A stretch of DNA of 64,000 nt from Ectobius pallidus (lineage: Eukaryota; Arthropoda; Insecta; Blattodea; Ectobiidae). Each line of letters opens with the position of its first letter. Within the stretch, counting starts at the first letter, position 1. The stretch lies in the NCBI GenBank assembly GCA_964059195.1, contig CAXKWD010000007.1:21525023-21589022 (forward strand), written 5' to 3'. Positions 23,946-35,570 of the stretch are shown here, one piece after another. A program made the position numbers and the translations under genes. The notes beneath the pieces are model-generated. The model made no database searches. It had not been told where the DNA came from and worked only from the letters and a program-made list of their open reading frames with translations.

Positions 23946-24205
23946 CAGCGTTTCTCAACCTTTTTGAATCCGAGGACCTCTAAAATGTCTAAAAAAATTT
24001 ATGGACCCCTAATTTTGCATCCCATTTTTAAAATATTCTTAATATTTGGGGTATTAATTATAGGTCATTATAACGAAATATGTGAAAATATTTTACTTCT
24101 TTACTTTCCACTTGCTTTATGATATTTTAAAATTATGTCTGAGGACCATCTGCACCATTTTCGTGGACCACCAATGGTCCGCGGACCATAGGTTGAGAAA
24201 CGCTG
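23946..24205. mobile_element. hAT MITE, 260 bp
   Basis: Sixteen-bp inverted ends CAGCGTTTCTCAACCT are flanked by a perfect 8-bp duplication CCATAGAG (23938-23945 and 24206-24213). The CAGCGTTTCTCAACC terminus is a recurrent hAT type in animals. GAGGACC/GGACC motifs near the ends and an AT-rich non-coding centre fit an internally deleted hAT. Confidence 0.95.
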
Positions 24206-24213
24206 CCATAGAG

Positions 24214-25439
24214 GCTATCTGTGCTCTCGTTTTTCAACTTCTGTCGCGTTTTGCACCTTTCTATATTAGCCTATCTCTCTCTCTCTCTTCCTTTTCTCTC
24301 TCTTTCTCTCCTGTCTTGACGGGAACATACACAAGAATAAATAAGTTAGCTAATGCTACTAAAAATATTTTTTCCCTCTAGATCCTCTTATATAGTACAC
24401 AAAAATCATAGTTCTCAATGCCCTATCGAAAAATTAAAAAGAAATATCGATAGTATTTATATATTTTTCTAATATTATTTTATGCTATAGCCTAATCACA
24501 TATTTTTTCCTCAACCCGTATAGAGAAAGACAAAGAGAGAAGAAGTATTCTGTTCGACTATAACGTTCTATGTTAAGTTTTCAGCTTTGATACACGTTTG
24601 GAGGTACCAAAGAAGAAGAAGAAAAAAAAACATTCACGGTAATATTTCGTATCCATTAGTTGTTTACCTGTCTTTGAACAGCTCTGAGTAACTAACACAA
24701 GAAACAAAACTGCCAAAACGAAATTTATTTGATAAGAATCTGTTGGCGGTATCGTTCGCTTTATCTCAGTTTAACTGCTACTTTACGCGAAAACAGTTTA
24801 GTTTTCACGATACTCTCAAAAAAGGTCCGACGATTTCCTGTATGTTTTATTACACAAAACTGTAACATTTTTATTTCAATTTTTTTAATGCACCAAAGGA
24901 TAATTAAAGTTTAGGCCTCCATCTTTCCCACAAGCTAAGGCTTCATCCTGCCTCACAAACAATTTGGCTTTTCCTAAATGGGCATGGCCGTCAATTCAGC
25001 CTGTGTACTGTAAATTTGAAGCTAGAGAATCACATTGTACATAATTCATGTGAGTGCACCATATCAGATTTGTGTTGGTGAAAACATTTTTAGGTTACAT
25101 TTTAATTTCATGCATTTTTTACACTATGCAGGAGTATGCAATAGATTGATTTCACCCACTCCCTTTATTCAGGCCCAGTTATTACTGCTATTATACAGAA
25201 GTTCGGTTTTATTTTGTTAAATTTCATTAGTTCAGTCTCCGTGTTTAGTTAAATGCAGAGGTATACAGATAAATCCTCTAATCTTACTGTTCAAGGTCAT
25301 GCCTAAAAGCATTAAGAATAAATATTCGTCAGAGTACTGTTTAGGATATTCATATATATACGGTGTTTTATATTTAGCCGGCCTTAAACCAATTTTCCTG
25401 AATTATTTATCATGTTTACCATTTTGTTTTCCTCGTTTT
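24214..25439. other. Unassigned DNA
   Basis: Contains a (CT)n-rich tract near 24274-24310 and a GAA run near 24612. No supported gene. Confidence 0.4.
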
Positions 25440-25530
25440 TCCATTTTCCTTATTACTCACAGATACCCATGCTGGACTCGAACACACAGCCTCTTTCACC
25501 ACGGCTCCAATGACTTAGCTACCGCGGCTA
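25440..25530 (-). repeat. tRNA-like SINE head
   Basis: Minus strand: A-box-like TAGCTAAGTCATTGGAGC and B box TGTTCGAGTCC, spaced as in tRNA genes. There is no convincing acceptor stem, so I call a SINE head rather than a tRNA gene. Family not assigned. Confidence 0.6.
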
Positions 25531-26701
25531 AGGAGACTGGCATATTCATAACCGCAGGTTACAAGATGGAATTTTAGTAACAGATGTCTCTTTCTCTAAG
25601 CGTGAGCCGCACGACTGGCATGGCAAAGAGGTTGTCTACCATGCGCGGGGTTACCACTATTAACAAAAGCTAATTAAAGCGAGCTTTTTCTCGTTGCTCA
25701 GGCATAATACCGTTGGTCTGAATCACGAACGGATATGCAATATTCATTAAATTAGCTGCAGAGAATATTCTCCTTCAATTAGACTAAAGGAAGGGCATTC
25801 AATAGCGTTCTGAATTAGGGAAGCCTGGAACGGGATGCACTCACACTTGTGAGGATAACTTTATTAAAAAATGTGGCAGCTGCGATAAAACATATTAATG
25901 GGGACTCAGCCTACTGTTCATATGTCCCCATCCTGCCATCTATTATTTAAGCAAAACAAGGTATTTGACGCATCGGTGGGATGGTAGGCTTTATCTCTCC
26001 TTGGGAAGTAGTGCCACGGATGTAGTGAAATTAGTGTATGTTAGTAGTGGACGGTTATGTTAGTTTAACGAAGATGAAGTTCGTAAACGATAGGGCCTAC
26101 GCTTATTCTTCAACCAAGTTTATAGATGTATTCACGATTCAAGTTGTTCCTGTTTGCTACGAAAAAAAATCTTAAAAGAATTATTTTCGAGACGAAAACG
26201 TAATGTTTAATGGAACAATATTTGAATTTATATGCGGAACAAAATACGTTTACTCTATTGTTCAGTTCATGTTTAGTTTTCAGTTACGCTGAAGATTCGT
26301 TCATCACTTACTCCATAAAAGCATAACTTAATATGGCTATCTTGTGATAGATTCCACATTAAATTTTAGAAAGATATTACTTACATAAAGAACAAGTAGG
26401 CTACCTAGGAGGATTTCCTCTCACCTAAAGGGGATCGGAAAACTCCTAGCTTCATGACCATTAATGAAAAAATTCCAAAAGTAAGTGAACAAGTCATAGC
26501 TTTCATTAAAACAAAGAAGAGAAGAATCAAAGTTAATATACTAAAAAAAGTAAAAATGCATTTTAGCCTTGTTGTTATTTTACTATTATTATGCAATTAG
26601 TGTTCTTTGAATAGTACACTCCCATCCAAAAACAAAACAAAATCTAAGCTCTGCTATTCGTGTGTTAAAATAGTCACTGTCTTGAAACGGGATAACAAAA
26701 T
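25531..26701. other. Unassigned DNA
   Basis: Nothing recognisable. Confidence 0.4.
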
Positions 26702-26965
26702 AAAAATCTTTACATCTAAGTCGTTTCTAATGACTTCAAGGAAAATTCATGCAAAATCGAAAGAAAATTGAACAACGTGTTTGCTCATGACTGCATGATG
26801 AAATCGAAGCATTCAAACAACAATCATCTAGTGGCGGAATTAAAGAATAAAAATCCTTACGATATATCGTTTTTAATAACTTCAAAAAACATACATGCCA
26901 AATTGGAAGAAAATAAAATCACGTGTTCGTGAATGAATCACAAAGAAGCAAACATACAAACTGAC
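26702..26965 (+). repeat. Diverged tandem duplication, ~146-bp period
   Basis: Two units share AAAATC.TTAC, TCGTTT.TAAT.ACTTCAA, ATGC.AAAT.G.AAGAAAA, CGTGTT.G and CATACAAAC/CATTCAAAC. Theme and wording resemble repeat Y monomers, but I cannot show common descent. Confidence 0.55.
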
Positions 26966-27067
26966 GAAATGTCGAATGGTCGAGTTAAAACAGGGCCTAT
27001 CTTCGTTCAGAGAGTTCTATGTGGGAGAAGAAATAATATGTGATGTAGGTAGAGGTGCTGTGATCCA

Positions 27068-27128
<61 letters not shown>
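27068..27128. repeat. (AT)n(GT)n microsatellite
   Basis: Over 20 AT units pass into a short GT run. Confidence 0.95.
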
Positions 27129-27714
27129 TTAGATCTGTACATTTTTTAAACAATCGACACAACTGACTTAACTGACTTAAGTAAAACTGACTTAATATTT
27201 AGCATTGAACATGGTTAAATAAATGTGCTCAAAATGACATGTAGGCTACCTCGCCTCCTTTTCTATAAAGACATAGACTTATTTAGGCCTATAGTACTTA
27301 ATATTTAATTTTACGACAAGTATACTGTAAATCCAGTCTCGTTCTAGTTGATATCAATGGACACTTCAATTATACTACAGCAAGATGTTCTTTTTATTTT
27401 TGTTTATTGTTGTTTGCAGTGTGAGCGAAAGAAATTTTAGCCCGGACACACAACATACATCAACAGCCTAATTCTTCGTCAAAAACAAACAAAAAATTCA
27501 AGAATTGAGTTTTTTCCCAAGTGAGCATTTTATCCGAGATTTGTTTGATCCATAACCTTTAACCCAACTTTACGCTTTGGATAAAGTATTATCTGAACTG
27601 TTCTATGTTTCACAACAGTCTAAGAGAAAATAAGGAATAAATTTTTCCTTTGCATCTTTTCAATAAAGTTTGTAGTGGAATAATAATTCTTTCACACTGG
27701 CCATGTGGAGGCTA
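27129..27714. other. Unassigned DNA
   Basis: Short local repeat of AACTGACTTAA near 27162-27195; otherwise nothing. Confidence 0.45.
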
Positions 27715-27945
27715 AGGTAGAAAAGTGAAGTCAGACTGAAAAATTCAGTGCCATAGCCGGAATTTGAACTAGTACTTTCGGTTTTCCGTGCCACTGCTCC
27801 GTGACGCAGTTGGAGAATTTAATTTTGTACCGGCATGTTGGCATGGTAACTCAATTGGTAAAAGTAGCGGCACGGAGAGCTTGAAAATCCTGGTTCAAAT
27901 CCCGGCTGTGGCATTGAATTTTTCAGTCTGGCTTCACCGTTATAA
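27715..27945. repeat. Head-to-head pair of tRNA-like SINEs
   Basis: Two diverged copies of one tRNA-like unit lie head to head. The minus copy (~27805 to 27715) reads GTTCAAATTCCGGCTATGGC then TTTTTCAGTCTGACTTCACT. The plus copy (~27840 to 27945) reads GGTTCAAATCCCGGCTGTGG then TTTTTCAGTCTGGCTTCACC. The plus head carries an A-box-like TAACTCAATTGGTA. The pair could fold into a hairpin. Confidence 0.78.
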
Positions 27946-28222
27946 AGTTGGTAGTTTTCGTGCAAATTAAATACAAATAGGCAACGTCGAGTCGAGTGTG
28001 TCTTACAGTTGTTTTTATACGCGAGCGGAGGTCATTGTCACTCGACACACGCTACGTAGCAGTGAGCTGTGGCAATTTTTACCTTTCAACCATACAAGGA
28101 ACCACAAAACGCAAAGTAGGTTTTATATTTATTTCAGTGTTATCTACCGACCCTTGCGCAGTTTTACCACTTCCACCAAGTACAAAAATAAAACCCTATC
28201 ATTTGAAAGCGTGCAGTTATTA

Positions 28223-28228
<6 letters not shown>

Positions 28229-28257
<29 letters not shown>
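28229..28257 (+). repeat. (CT)n microsatellite
   Basis: About 13 CT units. It creates long Leu/Ser runs in two overlapping frames that are not genes. Confidence 0.95.
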
Positions 28258-28259
<2 letters not shown>

Positions 28260-28294
28260 GATAAGACTTTCATTGAAATTCGTAGAAGAAATTA

Positions 28295-28455
28295 TGTCCT
28301 GAGCGGGTATGAACCAGGAACCATATGTTGAATGCGAGACTAACTACAACTGAACTAAAGCAAAGAATTACGGTACCTAGAAACTTTGTGAAAATCATCC
28401 TCCACATCTCTTAGGATGGAGAAGAAAAGAAAAGAAAAGAAAGAAAAAAAACAGA
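28295..28455 (-). repeat. tRNA-like fragment beside an A/G tract
   Basis: Minus strand GGTTCATACCCGC is B-box-like with a plausible tRNA-like upstream region. A plus-strand GAAAA-type tract at about 28412-28451 lies on the other side. Whether they belong together is unclear. Confidence 0.4.
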
Positions 28456-29084
28456 ATTAGTTGGGAGCGATACGCGAACATACTACTTTATCGTGCCTCC
28501 AGCAATGCCGCTGCAGGACACGGCGTAGTAGCTGGTTCTGGCAGACTTTACCGAGCTTGCCTTAAGATCTCGCAGAATACATTAACATGGGCTACTACAA
28601 TTACGAGGAAACGTATCTAAAAATCTTATCAGATATTTAACTACTTCTTCAGCGTTGTATAGGGAATAGCTTCCTGTAAACTAAAGATTGTAATATAGAT
28701 GTCGTCACTGGGGCATAACTGAAAAACGAGCAATACCACTTATGCAAATTATATTACCTGGAAACCCTAATAATAATAACTTAAAGGGCCTAGCTCTATC
28801 TCCTTAACCATTACAGTTTTAACTTTTACTTAACGAAACAACGTTAAAAATGTGTCCCTAGGTGCAAGGATTATAATTAGGTGCGAAATTAGATGTATAT
28901 AAGAATTGATCCCGTAATTCTCATACCTTAAAACACGTAATTCATGTTCATAACATATAACTGACGGCCATCTTGTCCGGGTAAACAGGTTGACCAACAC
29001 GACAAGCCTCGCAGGAGATATAATATGGCATATTTTCGAAACTCGTGAATTCGGTATTCCCTACTAAACTAATATCACTGATCG
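28456..29084. other. Unassigned DNA
   Basis: Nothing recognisable. Confidence 0.4.
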
Positions 29085-29124
29085 TAACCTAACCTAACCT
29101 AACCTAACCTATCCTATCCTAACC
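29085..29124 (-). repeat. Interstitial telomere-type array (TTAGG)n
   Basis: Five perfect tandem TAACC units, then diverged TATCC units and a final TAACC. The complement is TTAGG, the standard insect telomere repeat. At ~40 bp and internal to the sequence this is an interstitial array, not a chromosome end, most likely from break repair or an old fusion. Confidence 0.85.
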
Positions 29125-29324
29125 GCCACTACAATAGAATCTACCTGCCACTACTTACCTTCATTCAAGAAGGACAGTTGGTATCCTGCTTTGCAGTTGG
29201 CATCCTGCTTCGCTCAGAACCTTAATATGGCTGGCGTGTGTTATGCGTAATAAATGAACTTATGGAAATGGGTAAAAATACAACATCAATTCTAAAAACT
29301 ACTAATACCACCCCTTAATCAATT

Positions 29325-29784
29325 CCTTCGTCCACCGCTGTGGCGCAGGGGATACGTCCTCTCCTGTCACGCAACGGGCCCGGGTTCGATTCCTAGTCGG
29401 AACAAGTTACCTAGGTGGGGGTTTTCTGGAGTTTTTCCTCACGTGTGAGACAAATGTGGGGTAACTTTAGACCCTTGTGATCCCCAGATATCATCTGGCC
29501 GTCATTATCATCTTCATCCCACCCTCGCCTTGTTTGGAGTGCGTGCGTGTGTGTTAATGGTGAGTTTTGTCCTATGTGTTCATGTTGTCTCGGAGGTGGC
29601 GCCGGCATTGGGCTGATCACTCATCCGGGAGGCCCTCTGTGTCCTTATCTGGTAAAAGAAGTATGTATGTGATCCAAAGATAATACCTCTCCCGACAGGT
29701 CGCGGCCCTGTAAGGCCCGGGCGTCTTGGGCCGCTTAAATCCTAAAAGGGAGAGGTAAAACTAAGATAAAGAAAGAAAGAAATG
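29325..29784 (+). mobile_element. SINE-A, full-length
   Basis: Near-complete counterpart of the 10910 copy: tRNA-like head CGTCCACCGCTGTGGCGCAG, B box GGTTCGATTCC, the same body, CCTAAAAGGGAGAGGTAAAA and a GAAA tail. It holds a ~45-bp segment absent from the 10910 copy (around GTTCATGTTGTC). A likely 8-bp duplication AATCAATT lies at 29317-29324 and 29785-29792. Confidence 0.9.
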
Positions 29785-29792
29785 AATCAATT

Positions 29793-31515
29793 TATTTAAC
29801 AAAAGTAAGTATATTTAATCAAGTGTTCAATTCCAGAAAGGAAAATTGCAATGGTTAAGGAGATAGTGCTCTCACCAATAATAAATAAAAGTAAAAATCA
29901 GCTAGTTCTGATCTTATTCTAGGGATAATAGAGGGAAAGATTTAGACGAACCTGGATATTTCCGAGTAAGTTTGAGTAGTAGGCCTATAACTTGTGCACA
30001 TCACCAACAGCCCTACATGAAGCTGCAACTGATCATAATATTGATATATTTTATCATGTGTATGTAATTAGTTAACATACTTTTGCCAGAGTGATTTTAC
30101 CATGTAATTACGTGGAGCTGACTACCTGTCAGATATTCATAAAACTGGTGTGGGCGAAACAGTTTTCGTGACTGTTGTATTAAACTCTTTTGTAAGCCAG
30201 TGTAATCAGAAGCTAAATTCCATCTGGAAACATGCTCTGTGTAGGATGTCTCAAGTTCCCTCCTTTTCTTTTGCATTAATCCGTTTTTAATTTGTAGATT
30301 CTAGTAAATGTGCACTTCCATCGTGATTTTCTTCGCTTACATTTTAAATTATAGTGTTTTCCTAACCTGAATTATAATTTTGTCTTGAAAAGAGTTTTCT
30401 ATAGGTACAAATAGAACAAAGCATGTAAATATTGCCTATAAAGGTCGGTGATCATCCTGTTTCATTGCATATTATTGTCAGGAGACTATAATGCATTGTA
30501 AAAGTAATAGTTTATTAAGACCTTTTTACTTTAAGGCTTGCTTTTCTGATATTTGATGTTTTAAAATAGGACTATAGCCTACACTCTTAACATTTTTTTA
30601 GCAAGGATTGTTGTTGTAGAGAATTCCACTATTTCATATGTTCTATATTTAATATAATTTTATTTAAACTTTAGCAAAACAGGCTACTCTAGTATACAAG
30701 ATAACATTGTAATTTACATAAAACTACAGCCCTAATGTACCTTATGGTGAAATAGGGCTAAAAGAAATTGTATATTAAATAAATAAATAAAATAGGACTA
30801 TAATACCGTATTAGTAGCCTGTTATAAAAATGTTAAACTTACAGGTGAAAATAATATTCCGTCTATATTCTCCTGTGCTTTGGATGAAAAAGGGGAGCCA
30901 TCTAATCACAATTCGAGAGGTTAGTATACAAGTATGTTGTGAAGTTCCTGATAATGACTGTTCCATTCATGCGACGCGTATTTGATATTAACTAATAACT
31001 TTTAGCAATGCCTCCGATATCGACTGATCACGGTCTAGTGTGCTGCCATCTTTCTACCAGGCACCCCTAACTGGCGGTTGGCAGTTTATCAGCCACTCCA
31101 TCCACATGCTAGCTTAACTGGGTGTTAACCATCCAGACAGTTTTCGTCAGGAGATTACAGTACGCAATTCTTGGCCAACTGCCTGACAAATTTTCTACCT
31201 GTTAGATAAATATGCTATCAGGAGGTCGTCGTACAGGTCCTAGGTGTCATTCAACTCTACACGTTCTACTTCGGTAATTTTTTGGGATATTCATGTCTGA
31301 TGTTAGTATTCTCAACTGAGAAGTAATTTTTAAAATGTTCGTAAATATCTGCATTATCTTCACTGCACTGTTTTGATTTGGATACAAATATTTTACGCAC
31401 ATCGTTTCTTCTTTAATTATAGAATAAATATTGTGCAAGCTCGTAGTCTTATTTAGCCTTTTGTTTTTCACGAGTTCTTTCCGGATTAGATGATTTTTTA
31501 TAAGATTTATAGTTC
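29793..31515. other. Unassigned DNA
   Basis: At ~30745-30793, ATGGTGAAATAGGGCTAAAA followed by AAAT units looks like a retroelement 3' tail, but no body was found. Confidence 0.4.
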
Positions 31516-31716
31516 CCGCACGATATCTGTGCCGATTGCCTAAGTCATTGCATTACGTTTTCGTGGGGACTGTAGCGTCGATTGGCCTGCTAACTATCTC
31601 TCTCGCACAACAGTACCTCCCTTTCTATTTGTAAAGGCCAAGCTACCTCTCTCTCTCGCACAATAGCACGTCTCTCTCTATATAGTAACGGTCTCATCGG
31701 CACAGATTTCGTGCGA
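31516..31716. mobile_element. Short MITE with ~20-bp inverted ends
   Basis: Left CGCACGATATCTGTGCCGAT is mirrored by the right end with one mismatch. Between them are CTCTCTCTCGCACAA repeats. The flanks do not give a clear duplication, so the superfamily is unknown. Confidence 0.65.
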
Positions 31717-32480
31717 GATCTTTACCTATGTTGGAGAGATGTTGTTTACGCCTAGCTTCTTAGAATTCGTTGCAGGATGCTTTTGGTCCTGGCAGAAGAT
31801 TTAGGCCTATTCTGCTTTTCAGAAATTTAGAGAAACCTTCCAATTGATTATTTAATACTGAGTCGGTCACTTCGGCCAAACTTGTGAATTGGTTCTCTCC
31901 ATTCTTCTCAAGCTCATTTAAAATCTGTTTGCGACAGAGTAGTCTACTTTGGTCGGAATTAACCGAATGAACTGACGTAACAGTTCTTCTGAGCTGGGAA
32001 AATAATTCAATTATTGGTCTCTCAGAGGTTCTGGCTATATAAGAGACTAAATGAGAACGATAAACATCTGAATGTGAACGGTAGATGTGAACTCGAAGGC
32101 CTCTTGTATCGTTAAATAAATCGCCACATTGCGAGCAGTTACTTTCGGACGAGCTTGCAGATATTCTTGAATTAGCAGTGTATCAAATGTAACATTATTA
32201 TTATTTAAAAATGTAAATTAATTGTAGATTTGCATAATTTTAAAGTGAATTAATTAAAATAAAGTACATAAAATGTAATGCAAATGTAAATATAAATAAG
32301 GTTACTATTGTGTTCACAAGGCAACTTTCATATAAGGTACTGGTCAGAACTCAGAAAATGCACACTAATACAAATTCTTAACCTATTACAAAAAAATTGG
32401 AGTAGTTTCACCGTCTATCAGCTTCATCCTGATGCACAACATTTCCAAAATTCAGCTGATTAAATTATATCAAGTGGGAT
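31717..32480. other. Unassigned DNA
   Basis: Nothing recognisable. Confidence 0.4.
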
Positions 32481-32483
32481 ATA

Positions 32484-32521
32484 GGCTATATATATATACA
32501 TATATGATATGATATCATATC

Positions 32522-32562
<41 letters not shown>
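32484..32562. repeat. (AT)n microsatellite with a palindromic segment
   Basis: TATATATACATATATG, a GATATGATATCATATC palindrome, then ~18 AT units ending in ATCATATG. Confidence 0.9.
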
Positions 32563-32563
<1 letters not shown>

Positions 32564-33589
32564 TATGAATCAACTGATCAAAGTCACTGTTTAACTTAAT
32601 ATTTTGATCCACTGATCGAGAGAGGTTTTTAAGTTTGAATAATATTTTTCTTATATTAAAGTCTATTCTATTAAAAACGTAAAAATTGTATGAATATTCT
32701 TAACACAATTGGCAGCATTATACAGAATTTTCTGCATCAATTAGTATCATTTAAATAAATCTAATAGTTATCAACTTTATTTTGAAAATATGTTTTTCAT
32801 GTACATAATATTGTTTTGGTTTAAATTCAGTGATATATTTTATGAACTGAAAATACAATATTTCTTTTACTTAAACGAACAAGGTTGCTGTATGCAAAGA
32901 TTTGAACACAACTTCCTTACACTATCTTGCACCATTCCTGTGTTTGACCTCAAATTATTATAAAGCTTACCTCAGAAGTGAACTCTACATGCGAGTCTGT
33001 ATCTGCTTTCACTCCAGTTAGATCATTCCACCTGTTTTCGTACAAAGACCCAGGAATGTATTTCCAACCTATTGTTATTTTATCTTCAGTCTAAATCTCT
33101 TTTTATCTTTTTTCTTTCGAAGATTAATCTTATAATTTCCTTTTCTCGTGTATATTCAAAACATAGCCTACAACAAATCTGATAACTACAGCATGGACAC
33201 ACACAGAATGCAAGCAGCAAACCGAATTAACATAAACAAGTGCTTAATGGGGTTACTATATGATAAATAGTATGCGCAATCTCGCACCCGGTCGCGCCGT
33301 GCATGGCTGCGCTCCATTACAGATTATCTTCACATAATTGTCGAATATGCGGTGCTATAGCCCAGGGCGATTTCATCATCGGATGGGCTCGACTTGCCAA
33401 ATGACTCCATTGCAACAACATACTTGCAATCCAGTCTCAGACACAGTGAGAGCAACATCCAAAATAATACTGCAACGAGTAAGCAGAATATGTCACATAC
33501 TTTCTGCAGCTTCTGGAATTCCATCCCAAGCAATACCGGAGGCTGACCAACGTTGATTGAATTTCATAGAAACATCAGTAAATTATATG
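32563..33589. other. Unassigned DNA
   Basis: Two antisense frames of 67-72 codons overlap at 33330-33556 in slightly GC-richer sequence. I recognise neither. Confidence 0.4.
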
Positions 33590-34110
33590 CATTCATGAAC
33601 CACAGATTATTGTCTCTGTTGGACATTACTTGAGAATATGATAGGAGAAAAATTCCTCTGACCATGGGATTTGAACACAGGACCTTTGGCTATACGTGCC
33701 ACTGCGAGAAAGATTCCTCTTACAATGTGATTTGAACCCAGGACCTTTGGCTATACGTGCCACTGCTCTACCAACTAAGCTAAGCTAGAGTTCACTTAAT
33801 AGCACCAGATGGAACCTCTCTCCTATGACTGATTGCTCTTAATGGTCTACCTCACTGACATACAAGTTATGTCATATGCAGTACTGTGAGGCAAACGAAG
33901 TACAGTAGTGATTTTTGTTACCCGGCATCCACTGTTATTGTACAGTTAACATTCAAGATAGACATATAAGCATTCATGAACCACAGATTATTGTCTCTGT
34001 TGGACATTACATGAGAATTTTATAGGAGAAAAATTCCTCTGACACTTGGATTTGGCAGTTGCATGGGTAGCCAAAAGTCGTGGGTTCAAATCCCAGTGCC
34101 AGAGGAATCT
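33590..34110. repeat. SINE-C cluster: duplicated and inverted tRNA-like units
   Basis: On the minus strand TTAGCTTAGTTGGTAGAGCA is an A-box-like head at ~33765-33785, followed by two tandem B-box units (GGTTCAAATCACATT near 33730, GTTCAAATCCCATGG near 33670). A ~75-bp body block (GAACCACAGATTATTGTCTC) occurs at ~33593-33660 and again at ~33974-34040 in the same orientation. A third B box (GGTTCAAATCCCAGTGCC) lies on the plus strand near 34083. This looks like insertion plus rearrangement. No intact tRNA gene is implied. Confidence 0.78.
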
Positions 34111-34393
34111 TTCTCCAATAATATCAGTAAATTAATTAGAAAAAAAAAAAAATTAAATTTAGTGCTAATTTTGATTTAGAATTTTATGAATTTGAATTGT
34201 CAGTTCGACAAAAACGTTGTAGACCTAGTGCTATTGTGGTTTATATCGTATTTAATAAAGTATTAATATATAATCATGTAACTGCATTTAATTCGAGATA
34301 GTGTAAATAATTTATGTTCTTTTCCTTTTAATATTTTAATAATTTAAGATCTTTTAGTAATTCAGAGTTGGTCTGACTTAAGGTTTTCCCCAT

Positions 34394-34905
34394 GTTGAGA
34401 ATACATTATTGTCTCTGGGGCTTCCAACCGGGTGAGTTGCAGGTTTGGTTCCGAGCATTCGGCAGCTATCTTCGCTACCATCTTCTGGGAGAAGTGAGCT
34501 GGATTGGGAAATATCTTCTTCAAATATAGAAAAAGACTGGATATGCTTGAACGGGTGGGGGCCAATAGGAAAATGGCCAGACCAGACCAGATTCCTAGGG
34601 AGGCATTGTTGCAGAGGCCTTGGAAATCCAGATCCATAGCAGAAACTTCAATAGGTCTACAACTTATCCAGGCCTGGAAGCCAATGTTGGCAACTCTTAC
34701 TCCCAGATAAATTAGTGGTCCAAAGAAGGACCGATTTCACACACCACAACATCATTAAATTCTATTTTTTCTTCTCGATCAATAAAAATTCTCCATTTAA
34801 TTATTCTATTTTATAATTTCTAAGCGGAGATAGCTGCCGAAAGCTTGGAACCAATCCTCCAACACACCCGGTTGAAAGCCCAAGAAACAATAATATATTC
34901 AGAGT
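34394..34905. repeat. Element with ~78-bp imperfect inverted arms
   Basis: The left arm at about 34398-34476 (ACATTATTGTCTCTGGGGCT, CCAACCGGGTG, GGCAGCTATC) is mirrored at about 34823-34902 with ~13 mismatches. The ~345-bp interior has 64-91 codon frames on both strands, none recognised. Inward-facing GATAGCTGCCGAA motifs vaguely recall Penelope-like element ends, but I cannot support that assignment. Confidence 0.6.
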
Positions 34906-35331
34906 TTACTTAATCCTAGAGCGGGCGCTCTCCTTACTGGTATGGCATGGTAAGGTGCATCTTTATTCTTATATAAATATTTATATTAAATATATTTTCA
35001 GTAGATCAAGTCCAGCGCACGGGCTAAGTGGCGCGTCAGAGCACTCCGTGCACAATGCCAATAAATGTTCCTTCCTTCATACTGTTCCCAGGTACAAGGG
35101 GTGCGCGGAAACTGCACTTTTGGATCCGCAAACTCCACACCTTTTTTGATGCTACCCTAAACATGTCCGGATACAGCACACTGCACTGATTCAGAAGGTT
35201 TAATACTACTCGGAAACACCATCGACAGCTTTTCTTTTCGTAGCTGCATTAATAATTTGGCGATTTCATTTGTTAATGTCAACTACATGTTTATGCTCAA
35301 CGTGTTTTCTAATAATTTATTTATTATTCAG
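34906..35331. other. Unassigned DNA
   Basis: Nothing recognisable. Confidence 0.4.
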
Positions 35332-35340
35332 CTTGGTATA

Positions 35341-35561
35341 TTCTATTCTATTTTGTGCCCTTTAAGGCGGGGAGGCGGGGTGGGAACGCCCCTAAGCACC
35401 GCAGCCGCTACCGACTTATTGTACCTACCTCCGAGATGGGATGAGTTGCGAGCCCACAGGCCGCCCCGGTTCCGCAGAGCACCCCGTGGGCGCCCACGGA
35501 ACAAGCCTAGTACCATGCCACGTGTGCGCCATCCCCTGCGGTACCTCCAACCGGGAGCAAT
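35341..35561 (-). mobile_element. GC-rich retroelement 3' fragment
   Basis: A GC-rich block with a minus-strand tail AAAATAGAATAGAATA, flanked by a 9-bp direct repeat CTTGGTATA (35332-35340 and 35562-35570). Tail plus duplication indicate retroposition of a 5'-truncated non-LTR element or SINE. Four overlapping frames at 35257-35701 come from its high GC content. Confidence 0.78.
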
Positions 35562-35570
35562 CTTGGTATA

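Noticed and set aside
23763..24122. 119-codon hydrophobic frame
   Set aside because: Crosses into a 260-bp hAT MITE with a perfect target duplication; composition is merely AT-rich.
33330..33556. Antisense pair of 67-72 codon frames as a host exon
   Set aside because: Both strands open equally, no recognisable motif, and no neighbouring exon to join.
33700..33790. Possible genuine tRNA gene on the minus strand
   Set aside because: A and B boxes are present, but acceptor pairing is not convincing and the unit continues into a repeated SINE body.
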